Origin: Chrysomallon squamiferum | Taxonomy: Eukaryota > Mollusca > Gastropoda > Neomphalida > Peltospiridae | Reading direction: 5' to 3' | Length of the DNA stretch: 64,000 nucleotides | Assembly: GCA_012295275.1 (NCBI GenBank) | Contig: CM022671.1 | Coordinates: forward strand, 5,830,565 to 5,894,564 | In this document: piece after piece, positions 1-12,766 of the stretch | Layout of the letters: every line of letters starts with the position of its first letter | How positions within the stretch are numbered: position 1 is the first letter of the stretch | Made by a program: the position numbers and the translations under genes | The notes under the pieces: generated by a model | What the model saw: only the letters and a program-made list of their open reading frames with translations | Database searches by the model: none | Told to the model about the DNA's origin: nothing

Positions 1-24
1 TTTATTGATTGATTGATTTTACAG

Positions 25-296
25 TCATAATCGTGAACTGGAACAGAAAATCCATGGATTAGAAATTCGTGCTGTAAGTTTATACAACATAATTAAATAT
101 ATATATATAATTCTTTTTTTTCACTACAATTAATTTTGTTGTTTTCATCATTATAATTATTATTATTATTTTCATCACTGTCATTATTATTATCATCATA
201 ATTATTGTTTTTATCATTTTGATAGTTATCATCATCATCATTATTACTATTATTATTATTATTATTATTTAATATATTTATTTTTGTTATTATTAC

Positions 297-340
<44 letters not shown>

Positions 341-3300
341 TTATGGCTACAAGTATTATCTTTATTCTATAAACATTACTATGTTTAAATATATTTTTTC
401 AGAACGATTATGCGAATCGTTACGATGATTCTCAGAGAACTGTGTTGTCTCTGAAGAGTCGTTTAGAAGAACTACACTCCTATGCCAAGGAAAGAGACCA
501 GATGATAGAAGAACTGGAAATCAGACTGAAAGAACAGAATATGTCTCTTCAAAACGCTTACAAGGTTCTTTCTTGAAAAATATAAATTTTGTAGAGGGTT
601 ATTAATGTAGCAGAGAGGATTCATTTCATTTTGAAATTGTGCAGAGAGATATAAATGAAAAACTGTAGATTTATTTCAGTTACAAATATGTGTCTGAAGT
701 ATTTTTTACTGGTTTATGTTAATTAAGCTTATTTTTTTTTCAACTTAATTTGTGTAAGAAAGTTTATATATTTAGTGGCATATGGTACACACAACACACA
801 TGCTGATACACACACACACATACATAAACATTTGTAGAAATACAATTACAAGATATGCATCCATGTAGACAAATGTTCGATAATTATCAGTTATCAATTT
901 CAAACTGATGACAATTAAACTTAAAAAATAAACTGTATTCCAACATTTTTCTTAATATGTATAATTTTTTATCTTCAGAAAATAGATGAAATGACAGAGA
1001 ACAACAGAAGAGATAAAACTACATTGCAGAAGGTAAAAAGTAAATTTATTTTTATTTTGCTTGTCCTCAGTTTTACCTAACTAAAATTTAAATTTCCCAT
1101 TTGTTTATTTTGTTATTAGACTTTGTACAGTCATTGCATTAGAAACATTAGTTAACTTAAATGTTATTAACATTAATATTACTAAATCATTACAATTAAT
1201 ATATTTATTTTTTGTTACTATAGATATTGGAAAAATATGAAGGTTTAGAAAAAGAATATCACATTGTAAAAGTAAGTAAATATTTTTTCTCTTCTGTTCT
1301 GTACCAGCTGTTGTTTTCATTTTGATAAAATCAAAATATATCTTCCTTAATTTATATTTCACTTTATCAAATAGAACTAATATAAATAAGTGCAATTAAA
1401 TCAAGTATAAAACTAATTTTTTTTAGCTGAATTAATGATTAATGGTGAACATCTTGAAATATTTTAATATTAACAGGTTTTGAATTTTTAGCAAGGTTTT
1501 TATTTTTTATTTTTTTGTTTTAATGCATAATATTTTTTTTTTTTTAAATTATAATTAGTGATATTTATTTATATATTTAATTTTTTTAATTATTTAGTTT
1601 TTTTTAATTATTCAATTATTTAGATTATTTATTTTAATTATTTATATTTCATTCATTCATTTAATATCTATTATTATTATTTTTTTATTTACTAGATTTA
1701 TTTATTTATTTATTTATCATGATAAATATATAAAATAATAAAGTCTGTGTAACTTCAAGGTTTTATCTTATCTATTAGCAGCTAGAAATATTTTATTTCC
1801 ACCTTCCCATAGACAGCCACAGTTCAGAAAAATGCCATTACTGTTTGTCTCTTTGTGTTTCTCTAGTAGTTACTTTTGTCAGTATTAAAACAGACATTTT
1901 GTTTTTCTAACAGGACTCTGCCAGACAAACAGAAGAGAAGTATTACAATGCTAAACAGGAAGTGGTAGACTTAAACAAGTCAGTTGTATTTATTTTCAAA
2001 TATTATTAATATTATTTAAGAAAAAGATACTTCATTATTATTACTAATGTTGTTATTACTGTTTTAGCTGCATTTAATATGTCATTACTATTTTTATATT
2101 GTTGTTGTTAATGTTGATGCCACCTTTGTTGTCATTATTAAATATTTATTTATATTTTAGTACAAACTGCAATGTTTCTTACCATGTTACATAAACAGAT
2201 AAATAGAAATATTCAAATTAAATGGTGTTTTTTTTTTTTTTTAGGATTCTTTCAAAACTCGAGCTGCAGATAAAACATTTAAATAGAGAGAATGACAATC
2301 TCAGACACAAAGCTGCTGTAGCCATGAAGTAAGTACAAAATGGTGGTATGTCAGTTCAAATCCTGATAGTTCCATTTTGAATATTGTTTTTAATATACAC
2401 GGATAATTTTTGAATTTTTAAAATTTATTGTTATTATTATTATTAAATTTTATTTTTAAATTTATCAAATTTTTATTTTATGTTTAAATTTACTATAATT
2501 AAATATTTTTATTTACTGTATTATTGTATTATTATTATTATTATTATTACTTATTTTATACTATTATTTTTTTGGTTCTTTAAATTTTTAAGAAATAACA
2601 GCTGTATTGTTCAGGATACAGTATTTAATTATTATTATTTTTTTTTTTTGGTCATTTCCTTTAACAAATCTAACTCTTATTATTATTATTATTTTTTTTT
2701 ATGCATAATTAATTTTTTGATTACATTATGCTATTCTTTCCAATACATAATCGGCTGACTATCTATTCCAACTTCAGAAAGAGTGTATATATATTGACTC
2801 TTTCACAATATAATTAAAAATATTTCCTAGGGTGGGTAGCCACAAACATGTCTGATGTTATTTCATTTCATAGCATAATGAGATTTAAAGATCCTGCTTT
2901 ACACAGTAAAAATAAAATTTTGAATGGATAAATCCATTTATTGCAAGGAAAGGGTTAAAAAAAAAAGAAACATTATTATTAGAGTTTTGTCATTTACATT
3001 TCTTATAAATTATATAAAGAAGAAAGAGTTAGGCAAATAAAAGAAAGAAAGATGGACTGTAAATATAAGCTTTTTAACTTGTTTATTATCACAAATATTT
3101 TACTTTACATTTTCTGTAGATTGTGTAGTACAAGAATGTCAGTGTTTGTTAACATCAATAAACGACTTTTACAACGACTCCTGATTTAAAAAAAAAAATT
3201 CTTACTTCAGCATGGCTTCCGTCACAACAACAAGTTACGAAGACTCGTTTGGTCTGTCAACAGATCACAGACGCAGCTTCATCAACAGCAACTGTGACAT

Positions 3301-5127
3301 CAACGTCACCAGTCGTTCAACTACAGGAAATAGACCGTAATTAATTTACAAATATTGAATTTTGATGTTGTAGAGAAAACAAAAGCAGATGAACTCGACA
3401 TGTTATTTCCACATATCTTGATTTTTTTAGTTTTGTTGTTAAATAAATTTTACAGATATCAAAACTGTGATTTGCAAAAGATATTTAATTTATTATTTTA
3501 ATCCTCACAGCTAAAAATTAATTGAATTTTTTTTTTTCATCTACAGGTTAATTGTTAATGACCCAAGTTTTGCTGAAGAAACCTCATCAGATGCTGACAG
3601 TGAGAAAAGCAATGTATCACCACTGATAAAAGCTGAAAGAGAACTTCTCAAACTTCAGAAGCAACAGAACTTCGCAACAAAACTGTCACCTTCGTCAGCC
3701 AAAAAATACTACGGTAGCGATTTGTCGTTCCTAGGAAAACAAAGCACCGAGTATGAATACAGCAAGAAGTATTGTCACCAGTCACCTAAATATTCCACAA
3801 AGCAGTCACCCCCACGTTCAAAAACATCACCCCAGTGTCCAAACCGATCACCCTCACATACATCATCTTCAAAACAGAGAAGCAGGACATCAAGCACACC
3901 AAAACCAGACAGTCGAGAAAACAGCCGATTAGCAAAAACTCCTCCGAAAATTCACATACAACCGAAGAAATATTCGTCTCCAACACGATTTGATGTCGAC
4001 CTCGACTATCAGACCAAGTATGACAGACAGAAAGACTCGCGGATTGTGGATGGTGAAGACAGCTATGAAAGAAAGGTGTCTAATTCGAGATCGCAGACTC
4101 CAAACAGAACTCAAGGTAAGTAAGATTAATTGTCCCCGTTTTTGATTTTATTTTTTTATATAAATTGTATTAAAATGTTTGTCTGCATAGAAGTGAAGAC
4201 AGCAGCAGTTTTTTGCATCATTGTTTATTATTGTTGTTTGTGTATTAATAAGAAATTTGTATTTTATTTTATTTTATTTTTTTTTTTTTTTTTTTATTAT
4301 TATTTTTTTTTTTTGCTTGCTTATTTATTAATTTAATTTATTTTTTTATTTTAATTTATACTTGGTTTGTTTATTTGTTTATTTATTCAGTATGTGATTT
4401 TTGGACTTTTTTAAAAATATTGTTTCTTTATTAATTTATATATTTATTTATTTGTTTATTTGTGTATTTATTTATTTATTTGTTTATTTGTTTATTTATT
4501 TGTTTGTTTTGTTTGTTTATTTTGTTTGTTTATTTATTTATTTATTTGTTTGTTTGTTTGTTTGTTTGTTTATTTGTTTATTTTGTTTGTTTGTTTATTT
4601 ATATATTTATTTATTTATTTATTACAGTCACAAACAAGACAGTGGCTGACACTCTGGACCGGGTGAAGGCAGGTGACTTTGTTTCCAGACCACAGTGGGA
4701 AGATGTTCACACTTCACTTGCCAAACCTAAATCATCTACCTTTGTACCATTAGCTACCATGGTAATAACCTTTATATCATGATCATCATCTTCAAATCAT
4801 CATTGTTGTTGTCATCATCTCACATAATCTGTTGTTAATGAAAAATCACGATCATCTTCTGATGTTACTTGACATCTCCTTTGTGTTTGTTTGGGTCTGA
4901 ATCTTAATTTCGTTCACTAAAAAATATTATATATACCAATATAAAAGTTAAAGTTTGTTTATTTCTTTATTTATTTATATCTTTATTTGTTTGTTTGTTC
5001 ATTTATTTATTTATTTTATTTATTTATTTATTTATTTATTTATTTGTTTATTTATTTATTTATTTTTGTTTTTATTTATTTGTATCTTTATTAATTAATT
5101 TATTTGTTTGTTTATTTATTTAGTTAC

Positions 5128-5162
<35 letters not shown>

Positions 5163-5589
5163 TTTTATCTATCTGTCTTATCTGTCTTGTTAGATAGATT
5201 GTCTCTGTATTTTTTTTGAATGAATAAGACACAAAGTAAATTGCTTTTTGATAAATGTGTGATTTGAAACAACAAGAGTAAAACGTAGGGTAGGGGTGGG
5301 AGAGAGATAAATTAAGACAGAGAGATAGTGACAGAATGAGGAATGAGAGAAAGAACAACAAAGGATGTAAAGATGAAAATAAGACAGAAATCAACTTCTT
5401 CTTTTTTTTCCTTTTATTATAGTCCAGAGAACAGAGACTGGAAGAAAGACTGAAAACTATAGAAAAGCTTGAGAAGAAATATGAAGAGCTGCAGGCTGAA
5501 AAGAGAAAGGTAAAAATAAAATTTAGTGTCTGTGAATTGACCTCTGTACAGTTTGTCTTAATCAGTGTAAGACTGAGAATGTGGTAGTA

Positions 5590-5655
<66 letters not shown>

Positions 5656-6478
5656 GTGCGTGCGTGCCTGTTCTTGAGTGTATCTTTGAGTTGCATATGT
5701 GTGTTTATGTTTGTATGTGGATGTGTGGGTACATGCATGTCTGTGAGTATATTCTAGAAATATTATTATAATTTGTTTTCTGTTTTTTTAGTTGGAGTCT
5801 GCTCTAACAAGAATCCCAAGTCATGGGCATTTGAGACAAAAGGTAAATTCAGTTTGAATCTTATTCCAAATAGTAGTTCTGTTTTCCAAATATTTTACTT
5901 ACACTGATACTGTATCCAAATAATGCATTAAAAAAAAAAAAACCAAAGAGAAATAAATACATGTGACGTTTTCTGTTTGTTTTATCAGTAATTTTGTCAT
6001 CAACTAGAATTTTCAGTTGTTTAAAAAAATAAAAATAAAAAATCTTGTCTGATAAATAAATTCAAACATGTGTGCATTAGCTTGTTCATAAAAGCCTGAG
6101 CTGTTCCTGTTCAGGGGTAGGTAGATACATACAAAATATTTTTGCTGCTAATCATTGCCATTTCACACAAGAATTGTCTAAAAGAAAAATAATGTACTGA
6201 TTGTCAGTAAAAAAAATGTCATTCTTATTTTAACCAAAGAAAGTTTGTAAGTAAATGATTCTTTTTAAAACAATATAATCACATTTTCTGAGAATAGTGA
6301 AGTCCATGAAAATAAAAGAAGGTATAAAACAATTACTGTGTATTTATGTAGGTGTCTATATTTAAAATGTTTTTGTTTGTAGGAAGAACTGGAAGACCAG
6401 TATGACAAAGTGGAGAAAGAGCTGGGATCTGTGAGAATGTCACTCAAACGTTTCCAAGTTATCAAATCAACCATTTAA
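25..6478 (+). CDS. Coiled-coil protein, M-phase phosphoprotein 9-like (3' part, 12 exons)
   Basis: Partial gene; its 5' part lies before the window. Exons with GT-AG borders and matching phases: 25-73, 403-564, 979-1032, 1224-1271, 1914-1978, 2245-2328, 3211-3336, 3547-4115, 4628-4761, 5423-5509, 5792-5842, 6383-6478 (TAA at 6476-6478). They join to 507 codons with no internal stop. The first six exons encode a Glu/Lys/Leu-rich coiled coil. Exons 7-8 are Ser/Pro/Lys/Arg-rich and probably disordered, with many SP sites that could be phosphorylated in mitosis. The last four exons hold a conserved-looking tail with RPQWEDVHTSLA, a second coiled coil, and an end containing KELGSVRMSLKRFQV. From memory this tail resembles vertebrate MPHOSPH9, a centriole-distal-end protein working with CP110-CEP97. 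The exons are seen; the family name is inferred, and another centrosomal coiled-coil family is possible. It converges on ANAPC7. Confidence 0.85.
244..344. repeat. Intronic TTA/ATT microsatellite
   Basis: An almost pure ATT run inside the first visible intron of the coiled-coil gene. The open frame it gives on the minus strand (poly-Asn/Asp) is a by-product of the repeat. Confidence 0.85.
4381..4624. repeat. TTTA/TTTG tetranucleotide tract reaching an acceptor
   Basis: About 240 bp of mixed TTTA and TTTG units that runs up to the 3' splice site of the exon at 4628. On the transcribed strand it acts as one very long U-rich tract before the AG. Its open frames (Tyr/Leu/Phe/Cys) are by-products of the repeat. 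Confidence 0.85.
4955..5164. repeat. Intronic TTTA tetranucleotide tract
   Basis: Imperfect TTTA repeat of about 200 bp in the next intron (4762-5422) of the coiled-coil gene. The same gene also carries a GT dinucleotide run at 5594-5650. Confidence 0.85.
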
Positions 6479-6789
6479 AAAAATCATCCTTCTCTTTTTA
6501 TATATAAAAAAAAAAACACGAGCAAAAACATTTAACATTTACTTCACCCATTACATTAAATCAGAAAGACATTATCACTACGTTTTCATTTTTATATAAT
6601 ACTTGAAGATATCTTAGTTCAAATGTGCTGAGATTGCTGATATGATCAGAACCAATTTCAATTTCAAGATGATATTGTTGGAACTTGTTAATGAAAAGTT
6701 GGATGATGAAGGGATTTATACAGTTGGTGTTGATGTAACTAGAATCAAGTTTAATTTTGACTATGTTGATAGTGGGCAAATTAATGTAC

Positions 6790-7460
6790 TGATGGAAATT
6801 ATAATACTGAATAAACTAGTTACTATTAGTGTCTAGTTAAATTCTAACTGTCATCACTGAGCAGATTAGAATTAATCTTTTGGTGGAAATTATTAATACA
6901 ACACTGGGTGATAAACAAATGACTAAAAATGTATTGTTAGTGTAGATATTACTAGAGTCTAGTTAAATGGTAACAATGAACAAATTAATACATTTGGATG
7001 TGTTTATAATCTATTAATAGTTCACAATGTCAGTAATGGAGAAATTAATATTAATGTGTTTATTAATTGATTTATTATTGGAAATTATTAATATAAAACT
7101 GCATGATACAGTGGCAAACAAATTAATACAAATATATAGTTTGTGTTATAATTATTAGAGTAGTTAAATTTTAACTATTAATAGTGTACACATTAATTAT
7201 AAGGTGTTTTTGGAAATTATTAATGTAATAATGATAAAATGATGGACAGGTTGATAAAAATATGTTATGGGCAAAGAAATTCTGTAACATTTCCTTTAAG
7301 TTATATGAAAAATTAATATTAAACATGTTAGATGTTAGTTAAAATTTCAGTTTAATAAAATACTGGGTGATATGATTGTGGAAAATTAATATAAATGTAT
7401 TATTAGTTTAGATACTAATATATTAATAGTGGATACACATAAATGTACTTGTCAAAGTTC
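6790..7460. repeat. Degenerate dispersed or tandem repeat downstream of the coiled-coil gene
   Basis: The motif GGAAATTATTAAT and variants recur near 6795, 6886, 7079 and 7212. They are often followed by an ACTGNNTGATA motif, with TAGTTAAAT(T/G) in between. The spacing is irregular (about 90-190 bp), so this looks like an old, diverged array or a run of related inserts. Confidence 0.5.
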
Positions 7461-7923
7461 AGTTAATAATATAATAATATGACTGTTCAGTTAATATGGT
7501 ACTAATATATTAGTTGATGCTAAATTCTAACTACAGTATTACTGAAAGGACAAACAAAATACGTATTAATAGTATAGTGCCTGTCGGTCAAAATGTCAGC
7601 ATAACATTTACATAAATTTGTTATTTTCAAGTTGAAGTATTATTGAAAGTTAAAAAAAAATGAATATATCATACAAATCTTAGCATAATGAAAGAAATAT
7701 TAGATATAATTTCAGTCCAGTTTTAGTTTAATTTTCAGTCTGCATGTGTGTATATATAGAGAGAGAGAGAGAGAGAGGTTAAAATGTTTTGCATTGAAAG
7801 ATAATTAAGAATTCACTATAAATAATAGGGTAATTTAGAAGTTTTAATATAATTAATATTACAAGTTAGTTAAAATTTCAGAACATTCAATACTCTAATT
7901 CTGAAAATAGTAACATTATTAGT

Positions 7924-8096
7924 ATGATGATGATAATTATGAGTATTTTAATGATTATGCTGATCATGATGGTGATGATGATGATGATTATTATTAATAT
8001 TACTATTACTACTTCTACTACTAACTATTATTATTATTATTATTATTATTGCTGCTACTACTACTACTACTACTATTATTATTATTATCATTTTGA
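7924..8096. repeat. Compound ATG/ATT/ACT trinucleotide repeat
   Basis: Consecutive blocks of GATGATGATG, ATTATT, CTACTA and ATTATT. The open frame spanning it is repeat-generated. Confidence 0.8.
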
Positions 8097-10023
8097 CTGT
8101 GGTTAACTGCTGTGGACTTCATTTTGCTTCTACTCAAATAATTCTCATCCTGTCAAAGGATGCTAACATCAGGATACTTATATGCAAATCATCTCACTTG
8201 TATCACTGCCACCTGCATTTTTTTACCTTTACAATTCAATTAAAAGTAATATTCTTTCAACATTCCAATAGAAATATATCTATGATATATATATATATAT
8301 ATATATATCCAGCTATCTGTCTACCTATATATATATGGTATTTTTTAACTGATTTTTATATGTTTATAATGGATATCTTCTTTTTTTTTTTTATCCTGTA
8401 TAAATCAGCTTATCCGTCCATTATACATTTTGTCAGTTACATCAAAAGATTAATGCAGAAAAAGTGTTAGTGTATTTTGTATATTCATTTCATGTCTGAT
8501 TTTGTCTTTAAAATTTACAAAAATTTACAGTGGTGTTTTATTCAGATAGTTGAACATTTCTTTAAGGGGACGAAAAAAGTGACGTAAATTTTATTATTTA
8601 TTTGTTTCTTTTTAAACATGATAATGTCAAGTTATAAATTTCTGTCACATTTTTCTGTGTCAAATTTCAACATAAGACCATAGGTGAAGTGTTGTATGTT
8701 TTGTGGGTATTTTATTATTTTTATACTTATACTGTTCTGAGATAAACATTTTTTCATTTTATCTATATGTCATCTATGCATTTAGAGTCATACTGCTGAT
8801 AAAAATATATTCTATACTCTGTATACTGTTTTAACATTTTATTAAGCATTTATTGTTTTGTTTAATTTTCTTTTACTCCAAAAAAGTTTTCTCCTTTCAT
8901 TGTCACAGAGAAAAATCCAGTTAATAAGACAGTAACAAATTTGGGTTTCCATTTTTGTTACTCTAATAATTAAATAAAAAAATTATAACTATTTATTTAT
9001 ATATATATTAATTTTTTTTTTTTATTTTTTTTTTTTTTTCAGTGTTTTTTTTTTAATACATAAGAGTTGCTAGTAGTTAAAATGTACGTATTTTATTATA
9101 CTTAATTAAACATTCATTTTTTTAAATTTCACTTTGTCATCTAATTTATTTTCAGTTTATGCATTGTATGGTGAATTTTATTTTTATTTTTCACTGCTTA
9201 TATTGTTATTTATTTTTAAAAAAGCATTGATCAGTCATAAAAGGATGTGTTAGTACAAAATGAAATGATGTATTTAAAGCTGTCATTGTAAATGTGTTGT
9301 GGGTGTTTAATTATTTTTATAAATTACCACATTCATTTGGCAGCTTAGTGTTTTTTCTTTATGTTTTAGTTTATAAGTTGTTTTAAGTTTTTATTTGATA
9401 TGTTCAAGACTGAAGAGAGAAAATTTTGTTTAATTTTTGTTACGTTTTTTTTTTTTTTAAATTTTATTATATTTTTTGGTTATTATTATTTTATGGAAAA
9501 TATTTGTTGGTAATTAGGGATATTTGTCTTTTATTTATTTTATTTATTTAGAAATGATGTTTATTTATTTATTTATTTATTACTACTCTTTAACAACAGA
9601 AAAGAAAAATGTCACAGAAAGCTGTAAAACTTTATAAAATATTATTTAATTTCTGTGAGTATGTAATAGTTTTTTGACTTGGTATTGTTGAGAATCCAGA
9701 TCATACTTAAAAAAAAAATTCTTCTTTTATTTTTAATTAGTAATTTATTTATTTTTAAAAAGACAATAATGAAAGACAGAAAATTACTTTGAAATTTGCT
9801 AGCACTATTTTTTTTCTCAAATGAAAAAAAATGTGTTTGGTAAAACTGATATAATATTTCTATATTTTGTTTATAATTTGTACTTCATAATATTTATGTA
9901 TTATAATATTTCTTTCTGAAGTTTTTGAACACATTTTGTGAAAAATTATGAGTTGCTATTACTAATACATAGAAAAAATCACAATAAGAATAAAAATACA
10001 ATTATAAATGCTAATTAAGTTAC

Positions 10024-10625
10024 ACAGAATTCCTAAAACAGACTTTAGAAATCAGTCTGGAATTTCTTACAGTTCTGTTAAAATTACTTGATATGCTTTT
10101 GAATCCTTATTTTCATGGGATATTTTGAATAAATAAATAAATAAATAAAGAAAGAAAGAAAGATAACAAAAAAGATGGCAGTAGTTGTGTACAAATGAAC
10201 ATATAATTCTAATTCCATGTCAATGAAAGCAAAGGTGACACCTTAAATAAATCTTCTGCATTTAATAACAGTTATTTTAATTGCTTGATTTCTCTTTAAC
10301 AAAAAAGTTTTTAAAAAAACAATTAAGAAAATTATATAATTTGTTTTCTAAACTACAAGTGAACAAATTAAATTCAGCTCAATTAAGAATAACAAATAAC
10401 AAAATGAAAAATGGATGTAATGAGTGTAAGATTAATCAATAAAATAAACATTTATGAAATAATGATTTATACTTTGAATTTGCCTCATGTAAATAATGAC
10501 TGTGTCTCAAATAAATGTTTTTTATTACAGTTATTTGACATTCTAAACTGATTTCAAAGGTCTCTTTCGCAAAAAAAAAATGTTTCGTACTTAGACCTGA
10601 AGTCAGTCTGTTTTAGAAATTCTGT
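10024..10625. mobile_element. Candidate MITE bounded by 21-bp inverted repeats
   Basis: The 21 bp at 10024-10044 (core CTAAAACAGACT) match the reverse complement of 10605-10625 at 20 of 21 positions. The intervening 560 bp are AT-rich and show no coding potential. The left end has a further stem in which CAGACT pairs with AGTCTG eight bases later. A short non-coding element with terminal inverted repeats is typical of a MITE. I saw no clear target-site duplication, so this could also be a chance hairpin pair or an old fold-back element. Confidence 0.4.
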
Positions 10626-12015
10626 ACTTACTTTTATTCTTAATAATACTCCAACTACTACTACCAAGACTACCTTTACTACTAGTACTACTACTTAATT
10701 GTACTTTTTTCACTTTTCATAAACAAAAAGATGAACAAATCATACATAAATGTAACAAAATTTACATGTAGTGTCAGGCAAGTTTACAATGTCACAAAAT
10801 CATTTAATCTTTTAAACATTTAAGTGGAAACTATTTGTAGTAAAAAAAAAATAGAAACGGGTGCATTTTACATACATCATTTTTTATCCTTTAAGTGTAA
10901 ACATTCATCACTGAAGAAATTTCCATTTTTTTTCTTGACAAACTGCCAGTTTTCTCATTTTTTTCAATTCAGTATTCATTTTATCATGTGTTTATGATGT
11001 ATCACAAAAAAAAAAAATAAAAAAAAAAAAAAAAAAAAAAATAAAAAAATAAAATAAAATATAGACATAATTAGATACAGTAGAAAAAAAATGTTAATAT
11101 AAGTATCATTTTTTTTTCTTCAATTATTTGAAATGTAGTTAGAATTGAATATACTGTAAGAATTCAGAAATATTACAAATTTATTTCAGACATAAACATT
11201 TTGTTTGAGAAAAAATAGAAACAGAATAGAAATTTATTATATAAAGTATTTTTCTTTTTTCAGTTCAGATTACTTGTGTGCAGTATTAAATAAAAGTTAG
11301 CAACAGTTAAATTATTCTGATTCTGTTGTATGATGCAGCATCTATTTTTATTTATTATGTATTGTCAGTAAGCTTGTATTAATAAACATTATAACTAAGT
11401 TTTTTGTATTTTTTGGGGAGGGTAGTGTACTTACTTTAATTATTATTACTGCTATTGTTATCATCCGTTTTTGGTTTTGAAATGCAAATAATTACTGTGT
11501 GCTAAATATGAAGCACAGGGTATAATTATAAAAATATTAATATATTTGTTACTAGTAAGCATTTTAACACAACACATTTTAATTTATAAGATATCAAATG
11601 TTATCTAAAAATATTATGGGTTATTCTCAGCAAGTGATCTTTTATATATATGTGCCTTCCCTTGAGCTGCATTTGAAAATCTGGGTATGAGCACTGGTTG
11701 GAAGTAAAAATAGACCAGTGAGAATTGTGACTGCTTCACTATTTCACAAACAGGAGTTAATAAATAAATAAATAAATAAATAAAGTTAAAATGATAAAAC
11801 AGAAAAATAAGGAAGAACAAAGTTAGTATATTTTATTGCACAATAACAAAATACAAGTTATTGGAAATGCTTTTTTAAAATGTTAATATTTTAAGGTGAT
11901 TTTTGTGTATATTTTAACCATTTAAAACTAATCATATAACCAGCAAGCTCTTTTAACAGTCATTTCATAATAATTACAAATACACATCAACAAACATGCC
12001 AATTCAATAATTCTA

Positions 12016-12051
<36 letters not shown>

Positions 12052-12741
12052 AATCATTTGGTCTATTAAAAAAAAAAAGAGAATATTAAACATGTCTGCC
12101 ACTACTGCAGGCTTACATTACATTTTATCTTGCCTGGTTCACTTAAATTATCTTGAAGCACTTTATAAATAAATGTTTTTTTTTGCATAGCTCAGACTTG
12201 AACAGTTCCAAAATCATTGAAATATCTCCCATATTAAATGCAGGGTTGGTAAATATATTAAAATAAAAAAATGCAGCTTTCATCTGTGGTGTATCTTTCA
12301 ATCATGTACCTCTTAAAATTTAAAAAAAAAAATATATATATATATATAACCCCAGTCTCTTTCTAGATGTAAAAATATTTGCAGAATATTATAAACCTTA
12401 ATGTTAAAACAATAATAATATTTCAAAGTGTGTTTATGCAGTACCAAGTAAAAATCAAAATAACTAATTAATTTTTGATAAATGACAGAAGGAACAAAAT
12501 AAACCACCATTAATGTATTTAAAAAAAAAAAAATAATAACTTTTAAGTTAATGTAAAGCAAAACCATATTTATTATCTTCATCTTCTTCTTTTTATTTAT
12601 ATTTTTTTTTAAATAATGCTTACATAAAAATAAAAATAATAATAAAAAAAAGAGGTTCTTTGTACCGCTGTTTTCACAAACTGAAGTTAACATATTATTT
12701 ACCCATATGATCACAATGTACCAAAAAGCAATTCAGCTCAG

Positions 12742-12747
12742 TTTATT
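12742..12747 (-). terminator. Candidate ANAPC7 poly(A) signal
   Basis: AATAAA on the minus strand, 20 nt past the TAG stop. It is followed by TTGCTTTTTGG, a U/GU-rich stretch. Further AATAAA copies lie lower, near 12590, so a longer 3' UTR is also possible. Confidence 0.4.
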
Positions 12748-12766
12748 TTGTTACTTTTTGTTTCTG

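Larger units (their letters stand above)
6479..12766. other. Convergent intergenic region and 3' UTRs
   Basis: Between the stop codons of the coiled-coil gene (plus) and ANAPC7 (minus). It is about 75-80% AT by eye and no coding exon was found on either strand. AATAAA at 6810-6815 is a possible poly(A) signal for the upstream gene. The region holds a degenerate TTAATA-rich repeat (6.79-7.46 kb), a trinucleotide tract (7.92-8.10 kb), an inverted-repeat element (10.02-10.63 kb) and A-runs at 11005-11060 and 12016-12047. Confidence 0.7.

Noticed and set aside
6642-6836. Plus/minus open frames just after the left gene stop
   Set aside because: They lie in the likely 3' UTR, are AT-rich, and have no recognisable domain or splice sites.
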